This document shows positions 48,662-58,602 of a stretch of DNA of 64,000 bases, piece after piece; position 1 is the stretch's first letter; every line of letters starts with the position of its first letter. The DNA lies in the NCBI GenBank assembly GCA_963575745.1, contig CAUYUJ010007280.1, forward strand, positions 456,156-520,155, in the 5' to 3' direction. Source of the DNA: Prorocentrum cordatum. Its lineage: Eukaryota > Sar > Dinophyceae > Prorocentrales > Prorocentraceae. The notes under the pieces are model-generated. The model made no database searches and was not told the DNA's origin. It worked only from the letters and a program-made list of their open reading frames with translations. Both the position numbers and the translations under genes were made by a program.

Positions 48662-50124
48662 GCCTCGAAAGCGGCGACAGTTTCGCAGATCGCAGCCCCC
48701 CAGGGACGGCGAGGTCTAATTTGAATCCGCGCGTGGCCCTCACTGTGCTGGGCCCCCCAGCAGGCCGCCTCGAAAATGGCGACAGTTTCGCAGATCGCAG
48801 CCCCCCAGGGATGGCGAGGTCTAATTTGAATCCGCGCGTGGCCCTCACTGTGCTGGGCCCCCCAGCAGGCCTCGAAAATGGCGACAGTTTCGCAGATCGC
48901 AGCCCCCCAGGGATGGCGAGGTCTAATTTGAATCTGCGCGTGGCCCTCACTGTGCTGGGCCCCCCAGCAGGCCTCGAAAATGGCGACAGTTTCGCAGATC
49001 GCAGCCCCCCAGGGATGGCGAGGTCTAATTTGAATCCGCGCGTGGCCCTCACTGTGCTGGGCCCCCCAGCAGGCCTCGAAAATGGCGACAGTTTCGCAGA
49101 TCGCAGCCCCCCAGGGATGGCGAGGTCTAATTTGAATCCGCGCGTGGCCCTCACTGTGCTGGGCCCCCCAGCAGGCCTCGAAAAATGGCGACAGTTTCGC
49201 AGATCGCAGCCCCCCAGGGATGGCGAGGTCTAATTTGAATCCGCGCGTGGCCCTCACTGTGCTGGGCCCCCCAGCAGGCCTCGAAAATGGCGACAGTTTC
49301 GCAGATCGAAGCCCCCCAGGGACGGCGAGGTCTAATTGAATCCGCGCGTGGCCCTCACTGTGCTGGGCCCCCCAGCAGGCCGGCCTCGAAAATGGCGCGA
49401 CAGTTTCGCAGATCGCAGCCCCCCAGGGACGGCGAGGTCTAATTTGAATCCGCGCGTGGCCTCACTGTGCTGGGCCCCCAGCAGGCCTCGAAAATGGCGA
49501 CAGTTTCGCAGATCGCAGCCCCCCAGGGATGGCGAGGTCTAATTTGAATCCGCGCGTGGCCTCACTGTGCTGGCCCCCCAGCAGGCCTCGAAAGTGGCGA
49601 CAGTTTCACAGATCGCAGCCCCCAGGGATGGCGAGGTCTAATTTGAATCCGCCGCGATTACCCTCATGCAGGGCCCCCCAGCAGGCCTCGAAAATGGCGA
49701 CAGTTTCGCAGATCGCAGCCCCCAGGGATGGCGATGTCTAATTTGAATCCGCCGCGATTACCCTCTATGCAGGACCCCCCAGCAGGCCTCGAAAGTGGCG
49801 ACAGTTTCACAGATCGCAGCCCCCCAGGGATGGTCTAATTTGAATTCCGCCGCGATTACCCTCTATGCAGGACCCCCCAGCAGGCCTCGAAAGTGGCGAC
49901 AGTTTCACAGATCGCAGCCCCCCAGGGATGGCGAGGTCTAATTTGAATCCGCCGCGATTACCCTCTATGGGCCCCCCAGCAGGCCTCGAAAGTGGCGACA
50001 GTTTCACAGATCGCAGCCCCCCAGGGATGGCGAGGTCTAATTTGAATCCGCCGCGATTACCCTCTATGCAGGACCCCCCAGCAGGCCTCGAAAGTGGCGA
50101 CAGTTTCACAGATCGCAGCCCCCC
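48662..50124 (+). repeat. 102-bp satellite array B (14 full copies and one partial)
   Basis: Starts at 48662, 48767, 48869, 48971, 49073, 49175, 49278, 49383, 49485, 49585, 49685, 49786, 49884, 49983 and 50085. The first units are nearly identical to one another (AAAATGG and TTTCGCAG type). From about 49,650 the second half changes to CCGCCGCGATTACCCTCTAT-GCAGGACC, a distinct subtype. It ends at the same point of the monomer as array A. Confidence 0.97.
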
Positions 50125-50228
50125 GCAGGCAAGACAGGAAGAGGCAGGCAGGAGGCAGGAGGGAGGCGGGAGGAGACGCGACCACACTGCTGTATTCAAA
50201 ACGAATACCCAACCAAGGAGGGTTGGGA
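50125..50228 (+). repeat. Module Y, copy 2
   Basis: GCAGGCAAGACAGGAAGAGG, GACCACACTGCTGTATTCAA, AACGAATACCCAACCAAGGA, GGGTTGGG. It is followed not by X but by the right part of an R element. Confidence 0.9.
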
Positions 50229-50335
50229 AAAAACATATTTCCTAAGGTTTCTGTCTTCCCCCCCACTGCCCATATTTTCCCATATGTTCCAGGGAGTCGA
50301 CGATTAATTGTGTCTGTGTTTTTTCCCCCTCCTGA
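50229..50335 (+). repeat. Element R, right part only (copy 4b)
   Basis: Begins ATATTTCCTAAGGTTTCTGT, then GCCCATATTTTCCCATATGT, CGACGATTAATTGTGTCTGT and CCCCTCCTGA. The left part of an R element is missing here but present at 45,464. Confidence 0.85.
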
Positions 50336-50339
50336 TACC

Positions 50340-50560
50340 AGACCACCCCAATCCAACCCGAAGTTCCCCATCTGGGGCCAGGAGGGCTTGCGGGCTCCAC
50401 CTGTGCCTTCGCCATATTCTGGGGCGCCCCCCCTCCCCCACTGGAACAATGGAGGGCCGCCTGGGGCCTTCGGGTTTGGGGCAGGGGCGCACTCGGTGGG
50501 CAGTGAGCCGAGGTGAGCATGCGGTCCTCGTGCGGAGGCTCGACTGAGACGACTCTGCAC
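50340..50560. other. Unassigned GC-rich sequence
   Basis: Short interval between two R elements. No gene recognised. Confidence 0.4.
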
Positions 50561-50564
50561 AGAT

Positions 50565-50760
50565 GGAAGGGGCCCCAGGACACACAGATAAATACGCACA
50601 AATCAAAGGATTCCCAGATCATTTCCCCTATGTTCGAGGTGTCTGTCTTCCCCCCACTGGCCATATGTTCTCCTATTTTCCGGGGAGTCGACGATTCATT
50701 GTGTCTGTGTGTGTGTGTGTGTGTGTCTGTGTGTGCTTCTTCCCCTCCTGAACAGATGGG
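50565..50760 (+). repeat. Interspersed element R, copy 5, with expanded (GT)n
   Basis: GAAGGGGCCCCAGGACACAC, AGATAAATACGCACAAATCA, GGCCATATGTTCTCCTATTT, CGACGATTCATTGTGTCTGT, then GTGTGTGTGTGTGT, CCCCTCCTGAACAG. Confidence 0.9.
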
Positions 50761-50914
50761 GGTGTGCCGCCACCGTGCTGCCACGCGGGGCGCCGCGTCG
50801 GGCACGGCGGGGCTTCTCCTGGCCACGGCGAGCCTCTCGGCCACGGGCTCCCCGACTCAGACCGAAGGAACCACCAGCAAACCACAGAGGGGTCGACCCG
50901 CGCTCCAGCGTTAG

Positions 50915-51032
50915 ATCGGGCGGGCAGCATGTCCTCCTACAGGCGGATGTCAGAAGAACAAAAAACAGCAGAGTCGAGCAACAATTCGACCGTGTTCCTG
51001 CTGTCGAGGCACATGCCCGACTCGAGCCTGCG
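50915..51032. mobile_element. Family H element (H4)
   Basis: TCGGGCGGGCAGCATGTCCT, CCTACAGGCGGATGTCAGAA on the left and GCACATGCCCGACTCG on the right. AACAAAAAACAGCAGAG interior. Confidence 0.7.
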
Positions 51033-51415
51033 CCCACCCCCTCCCCAGCCCAGCGCGCAGCTGTGGCGTAGCCGCGGGCGGAAGCCAGGGGCACCCCACG
51101 TGCGCACGGCACCGCACTCCGAGTGCACCCCAGCGGTGCAGCTGACCCACGCCCAGAAGCAGCCGCATGCACCTAGCGCGACGCACGCCGGTTGGCGACA
51201 CCGACTGGGCACTGCACCGGCACGCGCGGATGCCGATGTCGAGCGAGAGCAGGCGCAGGCTTCCTCCGTCGGCTTGTCTGGGAGGGCGCTCTCTCGAGGC
51301 GCGACCCGCGAACGCCGCGCAGCCGAGGTTGCACTGGCGAAGGGCCACTCGGTGGCGCGCAGCCGAACCCACGCCCAGCCCCTCCACAGCCCAGCGCGAC
51401 GCTGTGGCGGACCCT
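51033..51415. other. Unassigned GC-rich sequence with a short internal duplication
   Basis: CCCACCCCCTCCCCAGCCCA-GCGCGCAGCTGTGGCG (about 51,031) recurs as CCCAGCCCCTCCACAGCCCA-GCGCGACGCTGTGGCG (about 51,373). Frames on both strands are open without a recognised product. Confidence 0.5.
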
Positions 51416-51417
51416 TG

Positions 51418-51607
51418 AACATCGTTCAACCGATCCCAATCATCCCTCCGGCGTGGCCTGGGCCCCGCTGGCCGGCTTGCCGCCCTAGATGGGGATATTG
51501 GCTGCTCCCTTCGGCTCTCGGAGGGCGTATCGCCAACTGGGGTGGCGGGATGGTGGTGCTGAGACACCGTGTCCCTGTAGGGATGGGGATCGGCTCAACG
51601 ATGCTGG
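51418..51607. mobile_element. Family M terminal-inverted-repeat element (M1)
   Basis: CATCGTTCAACCGATCCCAA on the left is mirrored by GGGGATCGGCTCAACGATG on the right. The interior GCCTGGGCCCCGCTGGCC, GGGGATATTGGCTGCTCCCT and TCGGCTCTCGGAGGGC is shared with the copy at 58.60 kb. Confidence 0.85.
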
Positions 51608-51609
51608 GC

Positions 51610-52090
51610 CCTTGAGCCAGGGTAGCCGCGGGCGGAAGCATTGCACAGACGGAGCGGGATGAGGGGCGAGTCCAGAGCTGAGAGATTCAGACCAGGAGCT
51701 GCAGGAGGGGAGAGGGAGGTAGAAGGGGAGGGAGGGTGGAGGGAGCAAGGGACGAAGGAGGGAAGGGTGAAGTAAGGAGGAAGGGAGGGAGCGAGGGCGC
51801 AGGGAGGATGAAGGGGGAGGGAAGGAGGCGGAGAGAGTGGGGAGGAAGGAGCAGAGTGAGTAGGAGGGAGGAGGAGGATAAAGAAGCAGGAACAGGAGTA
51901 GGCATCCTCCTCCTTCTCCTCTACCCCCTCCTCTCCCTCCTCCTCTTACTCCCCCCTCTTTCCCCCCATCACTTCCCCCCATCCTCCTGCAGGAACTCTC
52001 TTTTCTCTGACCTCGAACGATACCGGACAAGTAGCATGGCCCCTGCGCATGGGACGCGCACAACCCGAGACGTGGTCTCTTGACCGTCGA
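51610..52090. other. Purine-rich then pyrimidine-rich low-complexity sequence
   Basis: GGAGGGAGGG words to about 51,900, then CTCCTCCTTCTCC to 51,990, making the block roughly self-complementary. Unassigned to 52,090. Confidence 0.5.
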
Positions 52091-52094
52091 TGAT

Positions 52095-52660
52095 ACCATA
52101 TCACCCGTGCCCGCCTCCAAAACGAATGCAGGATGAAGTTGCATCCGGACGAGGATGAAATCGCGGATCTCTGCGAGCCGGTGGGTCCGGAAGGTGCATG
52201 GGGGCTCCGCGGCCGATCCCGAGCGCTGCGGAGCGAGCGTTCAGGGGCGCTGAGTGGCGAGCAAGCCGCACCCCGAGCCTGCCGGACCCTCCCGCTCCTC
52301 TCTCCTCTCCTGGGGGCGTCCGGGAGTGGGGGGGGCTCCAAGAGGCGGTTCCGCACATCGTGGCCCGAGACACGTGCGCGGCCCAGGGAGGGCGAAGGGA
52401 CGCATGAACAAAAGAAAGAGGGGGCCGCGAACTCTGGGGAGATATTGTGGCCCCAGCCATGGCTCGGCAGAGGGAGGCAAGTCATGAGCACTGCCCCGCT
52501 CCCCCGAACTCAAAGTTGGCATGCGCGGGGAAGACTGCAGTCGAAGTGCATCTCAACCAACCCACCGACAGCATGGATCATTGGGGGGCATTGACAGATG
52601 AATGTAGCATGAATGCTCGCTAATTTCACCCGAAGCATGTACCCCCCCATCACCCCCTCC
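52095..52660. other. Unassigned sequence with a family N segment
   Basis: GGGGGCGTCCGGGAGTGG, CATCGTGGCCCGAGACACGT and GCGGCCCAGGGAGGGCGAAG at 52,310-52,410 match family N. Elsewhere no gene recognised. Confidence 0.5.
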
Positions 52661-52661
52661 C

Positions 52662-52893
52662 TTGAGCAGGGCCCGAAAGTCCTGGCATTCCTATAGGCCT
52701 ACAACGAAACCCTCTGAAAACCCCACACGGCTCTCATAACAACAACATTGTTCTCAGAACATCGACCCGATGTGTCAAAACACGGTCCCCCTCAGCCAGA
52801 ACTGCCCTAAGACCATGTCGTACAGACCACGGCAGGCTCTCAGACCATTCCTCGGTGGGCCTACAGGCGAGCCAGGAAGCTTCGCCACTGATT
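52662..52893 (+). mobile_element. Family C element (C4)
   Basis: TTGAGCAGGGCCCGAAAGTC, GGCATTCCTATAGGCCTACA, ACAACATTGTTCTCAGAACA, CCCGATGTGTCAAAACACGG, TCAGCCAGAACTGCCCTAAG, CAGGCGAGCCAGGAAGCTTC and CACTGATTGA. Confidence 0.9.
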
Positions 52894-52979
52894 GACTCAG
52901 GCTGTCCGTTCCTCCCCCGTCCTTCCCCGAGCAGGGACTGCATCGGCATCGGCAGCATCGGGGGCCGCAGCAGAGGGCC

Positions 52980-53208
52980 GAGAGGAGGAGGAGGAGGAGG
53001 AGGAGGAGGAGGAGGAGGAGGAGGAGGGACAGTTGCGAGGAGGGAGGGGGGAGGAGGGAGGGAGGGAGGGAGGGAGGGGAGGGAGGGAGGGGAGGGAGGG
53101 AGGGAGGGAGGGAGGGAAGGGAGGAGGAGAGGAGAGGAGGAGGCAGGGAGGGGAGGAGGAGGAGAGGAGGCAGGAGGAGGAGGAGGAGGAGGAGGAGGAG
53201 GAGCAGTG
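52980..53208. repeat. (GGA)n/(GGGA)n tract
   Basis: GGAGGAGGAGG, then GGGAGGGAGGGA, then GGAGGAGG. About 220 bp. Confidence 0.95.
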
Positions 53209-53334
53209 AGGGCGCCCGCTCGCCCGAGTCTACACGGCAGCGCGCGGGGCCCCCACCCCGAGGCGCCAGCCCCCGGCGGGGGCCCGGCCCTCTGCTCTCA
53301 CGGCGGCGGAACCCCGCGCGCAGGGCTGCGCCGA

Positions 53335-53505
53335 GGCCGTCGACGGCCGCCGAGGCCGCGAAGGCCGCCGAGGGCCGCCGAGGGCCGCCGACGGCCGCCG
53401 AGGGCCGCCGAGGGCCACCGACGGCGGCCGACGGCCGCCGGCGGCCGCCGGCGGCCGCCGAAGGCCCGACGGCTGCCGCGGCCGCCGGCGGCCGCCGAGG
53501 CCGCG
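53335..53505. repeat. 12-bp GCCGCCGAGGGC minisatellite
   Basis: GCCGCCGAGGGC, GCCGCCGACGGC and GCCGCCGGCGGC units repeat for about 170 bp. Each unit is close to self-complementary, so the tract could form many small hairpins. Confidence 0.85.
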
Positions 53506-53935
53506 TGCACGGCCGCCAAGGGCGGCCGGCGGGAGCGGCGCGGCGCGCCCGCCTGCGGGGCGCACGCCGCGGGCGCTGGGCGCGCCCGCCGCGAAGGCCT
53601 CTGCGTCGGGAGGGGGAGGCGCGCGGGGGCTGCGCAGGGCGGGCGAGGAGCGGCGGCGGCGGCACCGCCGCCGCCACCGCTCCTCGCCGGCCCGCCCCCG
53701 CCGCCGCTCCGCCACCGCCACCACCGCCGCTCCTCACACCGCCGCGCCGCCATCCCTCGCCGCCGCCCCGCCACCGCCGCGGGACGGCGGCGGGGATGCA
53801 GGCGGCGGTGGCGTCGCGGGGGCCAGCGTGCGGCGGCGAGGGCGGCGGGGAGCGAGCGCTGGGGCAGCTGCGGGTGGGCGACGGGGGGGACAAGCACGAG
53901 GAGGACGAGAACGACGCCAACCTCTGCGTCGTCGT
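53506..53935. other. GCC-rich sequence
   Basis: CCGCCGCCACCGC runs and their complements, with long open frames in every phase (373 and 388 codons on opposite strands). No gene supported. Confidence 0.5.
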
Positions 53936-54565
53936 CTTCATGTGTGCTGGTGTCTGCGTTTGATGTATGCAACTGAAGTGTAGTACTGATGCCTATTATT
54001 GGTATCCGTCCTTGGCCCTGCATGTAATCTAAGTCGTGGTGCAAGGTATTGTTGTAGAATGTCGAAAGATATCATTGCTACTGGTGATACGTCTATGTTA
54101 CTGATGTATGCTACTGGTGTGTGTGTGTGCGTGAGTTGCGCTAGCTGTTTGATGTTGACAAGTGTTGTGTGCGGTCGCCGTGTATAATGTTGGTGCATGT
54201 GGTGTGGGTCTGGTATTGCTGTATGTATGTGGTGTCTGCGTTCGTTCGATCTGTGTTACGTTGTATGTAATCGGCGTACTTTCGCGGTGAATGATACTGG
54301 TGCCTGCTACTCGTGAATGCTATCGGTGCGTATTATCGTTGTGTTCTCTTGATGTATGTACTGATGCCCCGTTCTGGTTTCCGTCATGTATGCCGGCTAC
54401 GGGTGTCTGTTCTTGACAACCGTTGTCTCTATATGGTATTCATGTTTGTTGATGTTGTCTGCCGCTGGTGTATGCTCTGCACGTATGTTCTTGAAGTATG
54501 CTACTGGGACATGTTTTTAATGCATGCCATTCGAGACTGTTCTGAACGTCTGTGGGCAGGGTGAC
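53936..54565. repeat. TG-rich degenerate minisatellite, low-GC island
   Basis: Recurrent variants of ATGTATGCTACTGGTG, such as TGATGTATGCTACTGGTGTG, GAATGCTATCGGTGCGTA, TTGATGTATGTACTGATGCC and TGAAGTATGCTACTGGG. GC is well below the flanks. Confidence 0.6.
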
Positions 54566-54644
54566 GTCATGACGCCTGGATGGCACAACACTGTGACGCA
54601 TCTTGATGGGGTTTGGTTGTTACCTACGCCAATATGTATATTTG

Positions 54645-54750
54645 TTTACTTCCGTCGCCCTTCCGCCACCCTTTCGCCGCCTTCCGCGGCGGAAGAGATG
54701 ACAACTTATTCGATCCTCGAAGATAAGGCCATTTTTTGGAACGTCGCAAG
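54645..54750. repeat. Family L, copy 2
   Basis: CTTCCGTCGCCCTTCCGCCA, CGCCTTCCGCGGCGGAAGAG, TTCGATCCTCGAAGATAAGG-CC and TTGGAAC. The tail order is the same as at 44.93-45.00 kb. Confidence 0.75.
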
Positions 54751-55045
54751 TGCTGGCGTCCAAGGGCCATTTCCGTGCCCGAGGGCAATACGAAATGCCG
54801 CTTACCAGGAGGAGGCACACAGATCGGCGCCGACACCGCTCTTGGCCGTCGCCGACCGTCGTCGTCGTCGTCGTCGCTGGCCGCTGCGCGCCGTCGCCGT
54901 CGCAGTCGCTGTCCGTCGCCGTCGCCGTCCTCATCTCTGGACGAGCGCGTTCCACGAATCGCAAAGTAAGTAACCGCTCGCAGATGGCCTGGATCTCCGC
55001 CATGTGGGGGAGGCACGGTACATACATTACATCGATGCAGTCTTG
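54751..55045. other. Unassigned, with GTCGTC words and a family P segment
   Basis: GTCGTCGTCGTCGTCG at about 54,860-54,885. Family P segment GCGCGTTCCACGAATCGCAA and GCTCGCAGATGGCCTGGATC at 54,946-55,000. Confidence 0.5.
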
Positions 55046-55047
55046 TT

Positions 55048-55235
55048 TTCGTGGAGGTCCGCGCGGGTTGCGTGGATCTGCGCTAGGGCCCCCCTGGCGT
55101 TGCCTCCGGCGCCGCCCTTGTCGCGCTCCGCGCACCAGGAAGGGGGGCCCCAAGCGCAGATCCGAGAGCCGAGGACCCGCGCGCAGCGCCAAAAGTTTAC
55201 TGTCCAGGCGGTCCTTCTTCCTGAGCATCTTCTTA
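55048..55235. mobile_element. Family A element, rearranged core (A9)
   Basis: GTGGAGGTCCGCGCGGGTTG, CGTGGATCTGCGCTAGGGCC, mirrored by GGGCCCCAAGCGCAGATCCG and GGACCCGCGCGCAGCGCC. The centre reads in the opposite sense (GCCTCCGGCGCCGCC, then GCGCGCTCCGCGC-like), as if the core hairpins were inverted relative to the arms. Confidence 0.7.
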
Positions 55236-55388
55236 AGGTGTAGGGCTCAGGGTAAAATCCATATGGGCTCTTGCACCTCGTACATCAATCCGTCTTGTGA
55301 TTCACCTCTTGCAGATTCAAGCCTCGAGAATTCATCGAAACGGCACTCCAGATTTCACCCTTTGCCCTCCGCCCAAAGAAAATGCTCG
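55232..55388. mobile_element. Family O element (O2)
   Basis: GTGTAGGGCTCAGGGTAAAA and TTTCACCCTTTGCCCTCCGC ends, with CCGTCTTGTGATTCACCTCT and AAGCCTCGAGAATTCATCGA inside. Confidence 0.85.
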
Positions 55389-55424
55389 GCTCTTCTTCGA
55401 TGGAGCGCGCTCGGTGAACCCTCG

Positions 55425-55535
55425 TCCTTCTCCTCCTCCTCCTCCTCCTGCTCCTCCTCCTCCTCCTGCTCCTCCTCCTCCTCCTCCTCCTCCTTTCCTC
55501 CTCCTCCTCCTCCTCCTCCTCCTCCTCCGTCGCCA
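55425..55535. repeat. (CCT)n tract
   Basis: CTCCTCCTCCTCC with CTGCTC interruptions. Confidence 0.95.
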
Positions 55536-55634
55536 GCGGCCTGCGCAGCGCCGGAGCGCCCCCAGGTGGCCGCGCCGCCCGCGACGGCCTCAGCGGGCAC
55601 TGGCGCGAGAGGCCCCCCCGTCCCGCCCGCCGCT

Positions 55635-55795
55635 TCTTTGAAGGGGAACTGGGACACACAAATAAATACACACAAATAACCAGATTCCCCATAGTTTCTG
55701 GGTTCTTGTCTCCCCCCCCACCTCCCATCTTTTCCAATATTTTCTGGGGAATCGACGATTAATTGTGTCTGTGTGTTTTTTCCCCTCCTGATTCT
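55635..55795 (+). repeat. Interspersed element R, copy 6
   Basis: GAAGGGGAACTGGGACACAC, AAATAAATACACACAAATAA, TTCTGGGTTCTTGTCTCCCC, CATCTTTTCCAATATTTTCT, CGACGATTAATTGTGTCTGT and CCCCTCCTGA. Confidence 0.9.
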
Positions 55796-55796
55796 T

Positions 55797-56905
55797 TCGC
55801 CGTTGCGCCCGGGCCGCTCCACAGCGGCCCCATCGCAGCGAGCTCGACCGCAGCTCGGATCCGGGGCGCCGCAGGCCAAAGAAGCTACTCGCGGGAGGGG
55901 AGGGGGTGGTTGAAGGAGGCCGGGTGTGTGTGAACTGCTGGGGCCCGCAGAGAAGCCGTCGGCCGGGGGGGGGGACGAAGCCAAGGCTTCCCGAGCCCAG
56001 CGCCTCGGCCCTGCCCCCCCGCATCCCTGCTCGCCGGATCCGATGCCAGGCCACCGCGGAACCCCAGCCGGGGGCCGCGTGCGCACGCTGCGTCGCAGGG
56101 GCCTGGCGCCGCACGCGGCCTGCCTGCAGCAGGTTCGTGTCGTGACGGCCCCCGCGCTGGTTTCTGACGACGCGCGGATCGTTGCAGCTGCAGCGATCGG
56201 CGGCTTCTGTAGCGCCAGGTCGCCATGGCACGCGAAACCCGGACACGCTACACACACCAAAACATCCTACATCCCCCGAAATAGTTTTTGCTGGTCGAGA
56301 CGGCGACACGAACAAAACACTGCCCTGCAGCATTCCCGGAATTAACCCGGACAAAGACCTTGAAAGCCCGACAACGCCCCATGGACCCGGACAAAGGCCC
56401 GAATCCTTCAGAGCAGCCAAAAATAAACACGACACACGACCAAATCTGACTTTGCAGGGAAGCGTGTCGGTTCCCCGACTTGCCAGTATCTTGGTTAGTC
56501 TTTGTCCAGGTCCCCAATGGCCTGAGAAAGTTCCAAGTTGGCCGATTCCTCGTCACTGGCGGCGTTAAACCTTGAACGCCCGCGGCGGAATCGCCGCAGT
56601 TTCGACACGGCGCGAACCTGCCCGACATTCCTCTACTCCTCTCGCCGCGGAAAAAAACACGGCGAGGGTTGTCGTTTTCCAGCCCATGGAGAATGGCGCA
56701 TGTAGATGCAGAGTCAGTTATGCGCAGTGGCTTCGCAGTGGCCCTTACTTTCTCCACCTGCCCGCATCATCAGCCCTCCTCCTCCTGCCTCCTGCTCCCT
56801 CTCCAGTCCGCATCCTCATCTTCCCTATCCCTTATTACTGCCCATCCTTAACAAACTATGTCCTCCTCGTCCCTCTTCCAAATGTGTGGGTAGTGCGGAA
56901 CGGGC
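55797..56905. other. Unassigned sequence
   Basis: GC-rich to 56,200, then moderate. Overlapping frames on both strands, no recognised gene. Confidence 0.35.
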
Positions 56906-56909
56906 GTTT

Positions 56910-57240
56910 CGCTTGAGACATCCTCAGAACTTATGACCCTGAAGCTTGATTTCTTGTGCAGCTACACGAGTGGAGGGCGGATGATGAAACAAAATGCGGC
57001 TCTCGTCGCATCAGTTCAGGACAGAATCGTCTTGAAGGCTTGCATCATGTGTAACAGCCGAGGGCGGCTGTGTCTTCAATCAAACTCGGACTATCGCTAT
57101 CGACATCCCCTAAAGATCATGGCAACACTCCCTGTGTAAAGGCGGCTCGTTTTCAAAATTGGGCTCTCGCTTGAGACGTCATGGGGATACCAGACGTACA
57201 CCATTGTGCAACAGCTACACGGGATAGAAGGCCGTTGTCG
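56910..57240. repeat. Weak direct repeat, about 243-bp spacing
   Basis: TCGCTTGAGACATCCTCAGA, then CAGCTACACGAGTGGAGGGC (56,913-56,980), corresponds to TCGCTTGAGACGTCATGGGG, then CAGCTACACGGGATAGAAGG (57,168-57,232). Confidence 0.45.
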
Positions 57241-58600
57241 TCGTTGTCGGCGTTGGAAGGGGAGGAGGCGGATGAAGAAGAATAAGAAAAAGGGTAATAA
57301 TAATGAGTACAGATAGTGATAACAATCAGAAGAAGAAGAAGAGGAGAAAGAGGACGAGAAGAAGGCGCCCAAAGCCGACATAACACTGGAAGGACGGCCC
57401 TGCGATAACACGGGAAGTGGGCCGAAGCCCGGGGTACACTTTGGACCAGTGTGCGATTCGCGAGCGGATATGCAATGAGAAGAGAGGAGGCGGCGACAGC
57501 GACGCAGATCATATCGAATTGGCAAATGACCCATACTCTGAAGGGGCGGGCCAGAAACAAGACATGCGTTCGCATGCAAAAGTGAAGGCGGAGGCGACTT
57601 AGAAAATCATGGCCGTCGGGCCGACGCTCCTCGGAAGGCTGACTCAGCCATTGTGCAAGATTCTGCCATTCATGCTCACATGTCCAGTGCACCTAGAGGT
57701 TGGTCAGAGGTGACTCAAGTTTGATACATGTTTTTTTGCTCTGCACCAGCTCCGCTAAAGAAGGCGGGACAACTTTCCGCATCTGTTAGATGCAGACCCC
57801 TCTGGCCAACGCTAGCTCAGGAATAGTGCAGTCGCACGAGAAATGCCATCAAACTATCCTGAGAAAAAAAAGATACGTGTACAATGAGGGTGTCGCATGT
57901 ATGTCCAAGACCACCAACAACGCGATCACCTTCCGAACTGGCGGCGTCCAAAGCCAATGCAAACAGGGTCGCACGACGAACTGGAACAGCTCGAATATCC
58001 ATTCACACAAGACGTGATGCTCAACACAACTCTGCAAGCAAGCCCAAAGGAATAGCAGCAAGAATCTCGACGTCGACTCATGAGCCAAGACGAGAAGGAA
58101 GAGGAGGGGGAGTAGAAGGAGGAGAAAGACGAGGTTCACGTCAAGCGCATTGGAAGCGGCTCCAAGCGACAAGCATGGCGAACGGAGCTCGGTAGCCGAT
58201 GCCTCCGCGTGACTGTGGATGCAACCCCTGCGCCGGCAATGGCCATGGGGCGCCATTGCCAGGGGAGTTGGGGGGCAGGGAAGAGGCGTAGGAGTAGGAG
58301 GAGGAAGAGGAGGAGGAGGAGGCGGGCGTCAGAGAACGAACAAAAAGAGAAAGGCAGAGGATGAGCATTTTGACGCCTGGAATGGGTACGGAAAAATTGA
58401 TACAATGCCCAATGTTGTCCAAAATCGCCAGCGGCCGCTGTTGGGCAGGCGAACTTATGCCTCAACTAGACAACGTCTGCGGCAACGCCGACACCGAGTC
58501 CTGTCCAAACTGGACAAGACACGCTGCTGGACTTCGTGTCCATTCGTCCGTGCCCGTTTCGATCGCACCGAGGGCAGGAGATGGAGAGGCGAGGAGCATG
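57241..58600. other. Unassigned mixed sequence
   Basis: AGAAGAAGAAG-type purine runs at 57,270-57,365 and a GGAGGAAGAGG run at 58,285-58,330. Otherwise non-repetitive. No frame is recognised as a gene. Confidence 0.35.
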
Positions 58601-58602
58601 AC

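Noticed and set aside
48612-49257. Overlapping repeat ORFs on both strands in array B
   Set aside because: Same satellite effect as in array A; no start, end or domain of their own.
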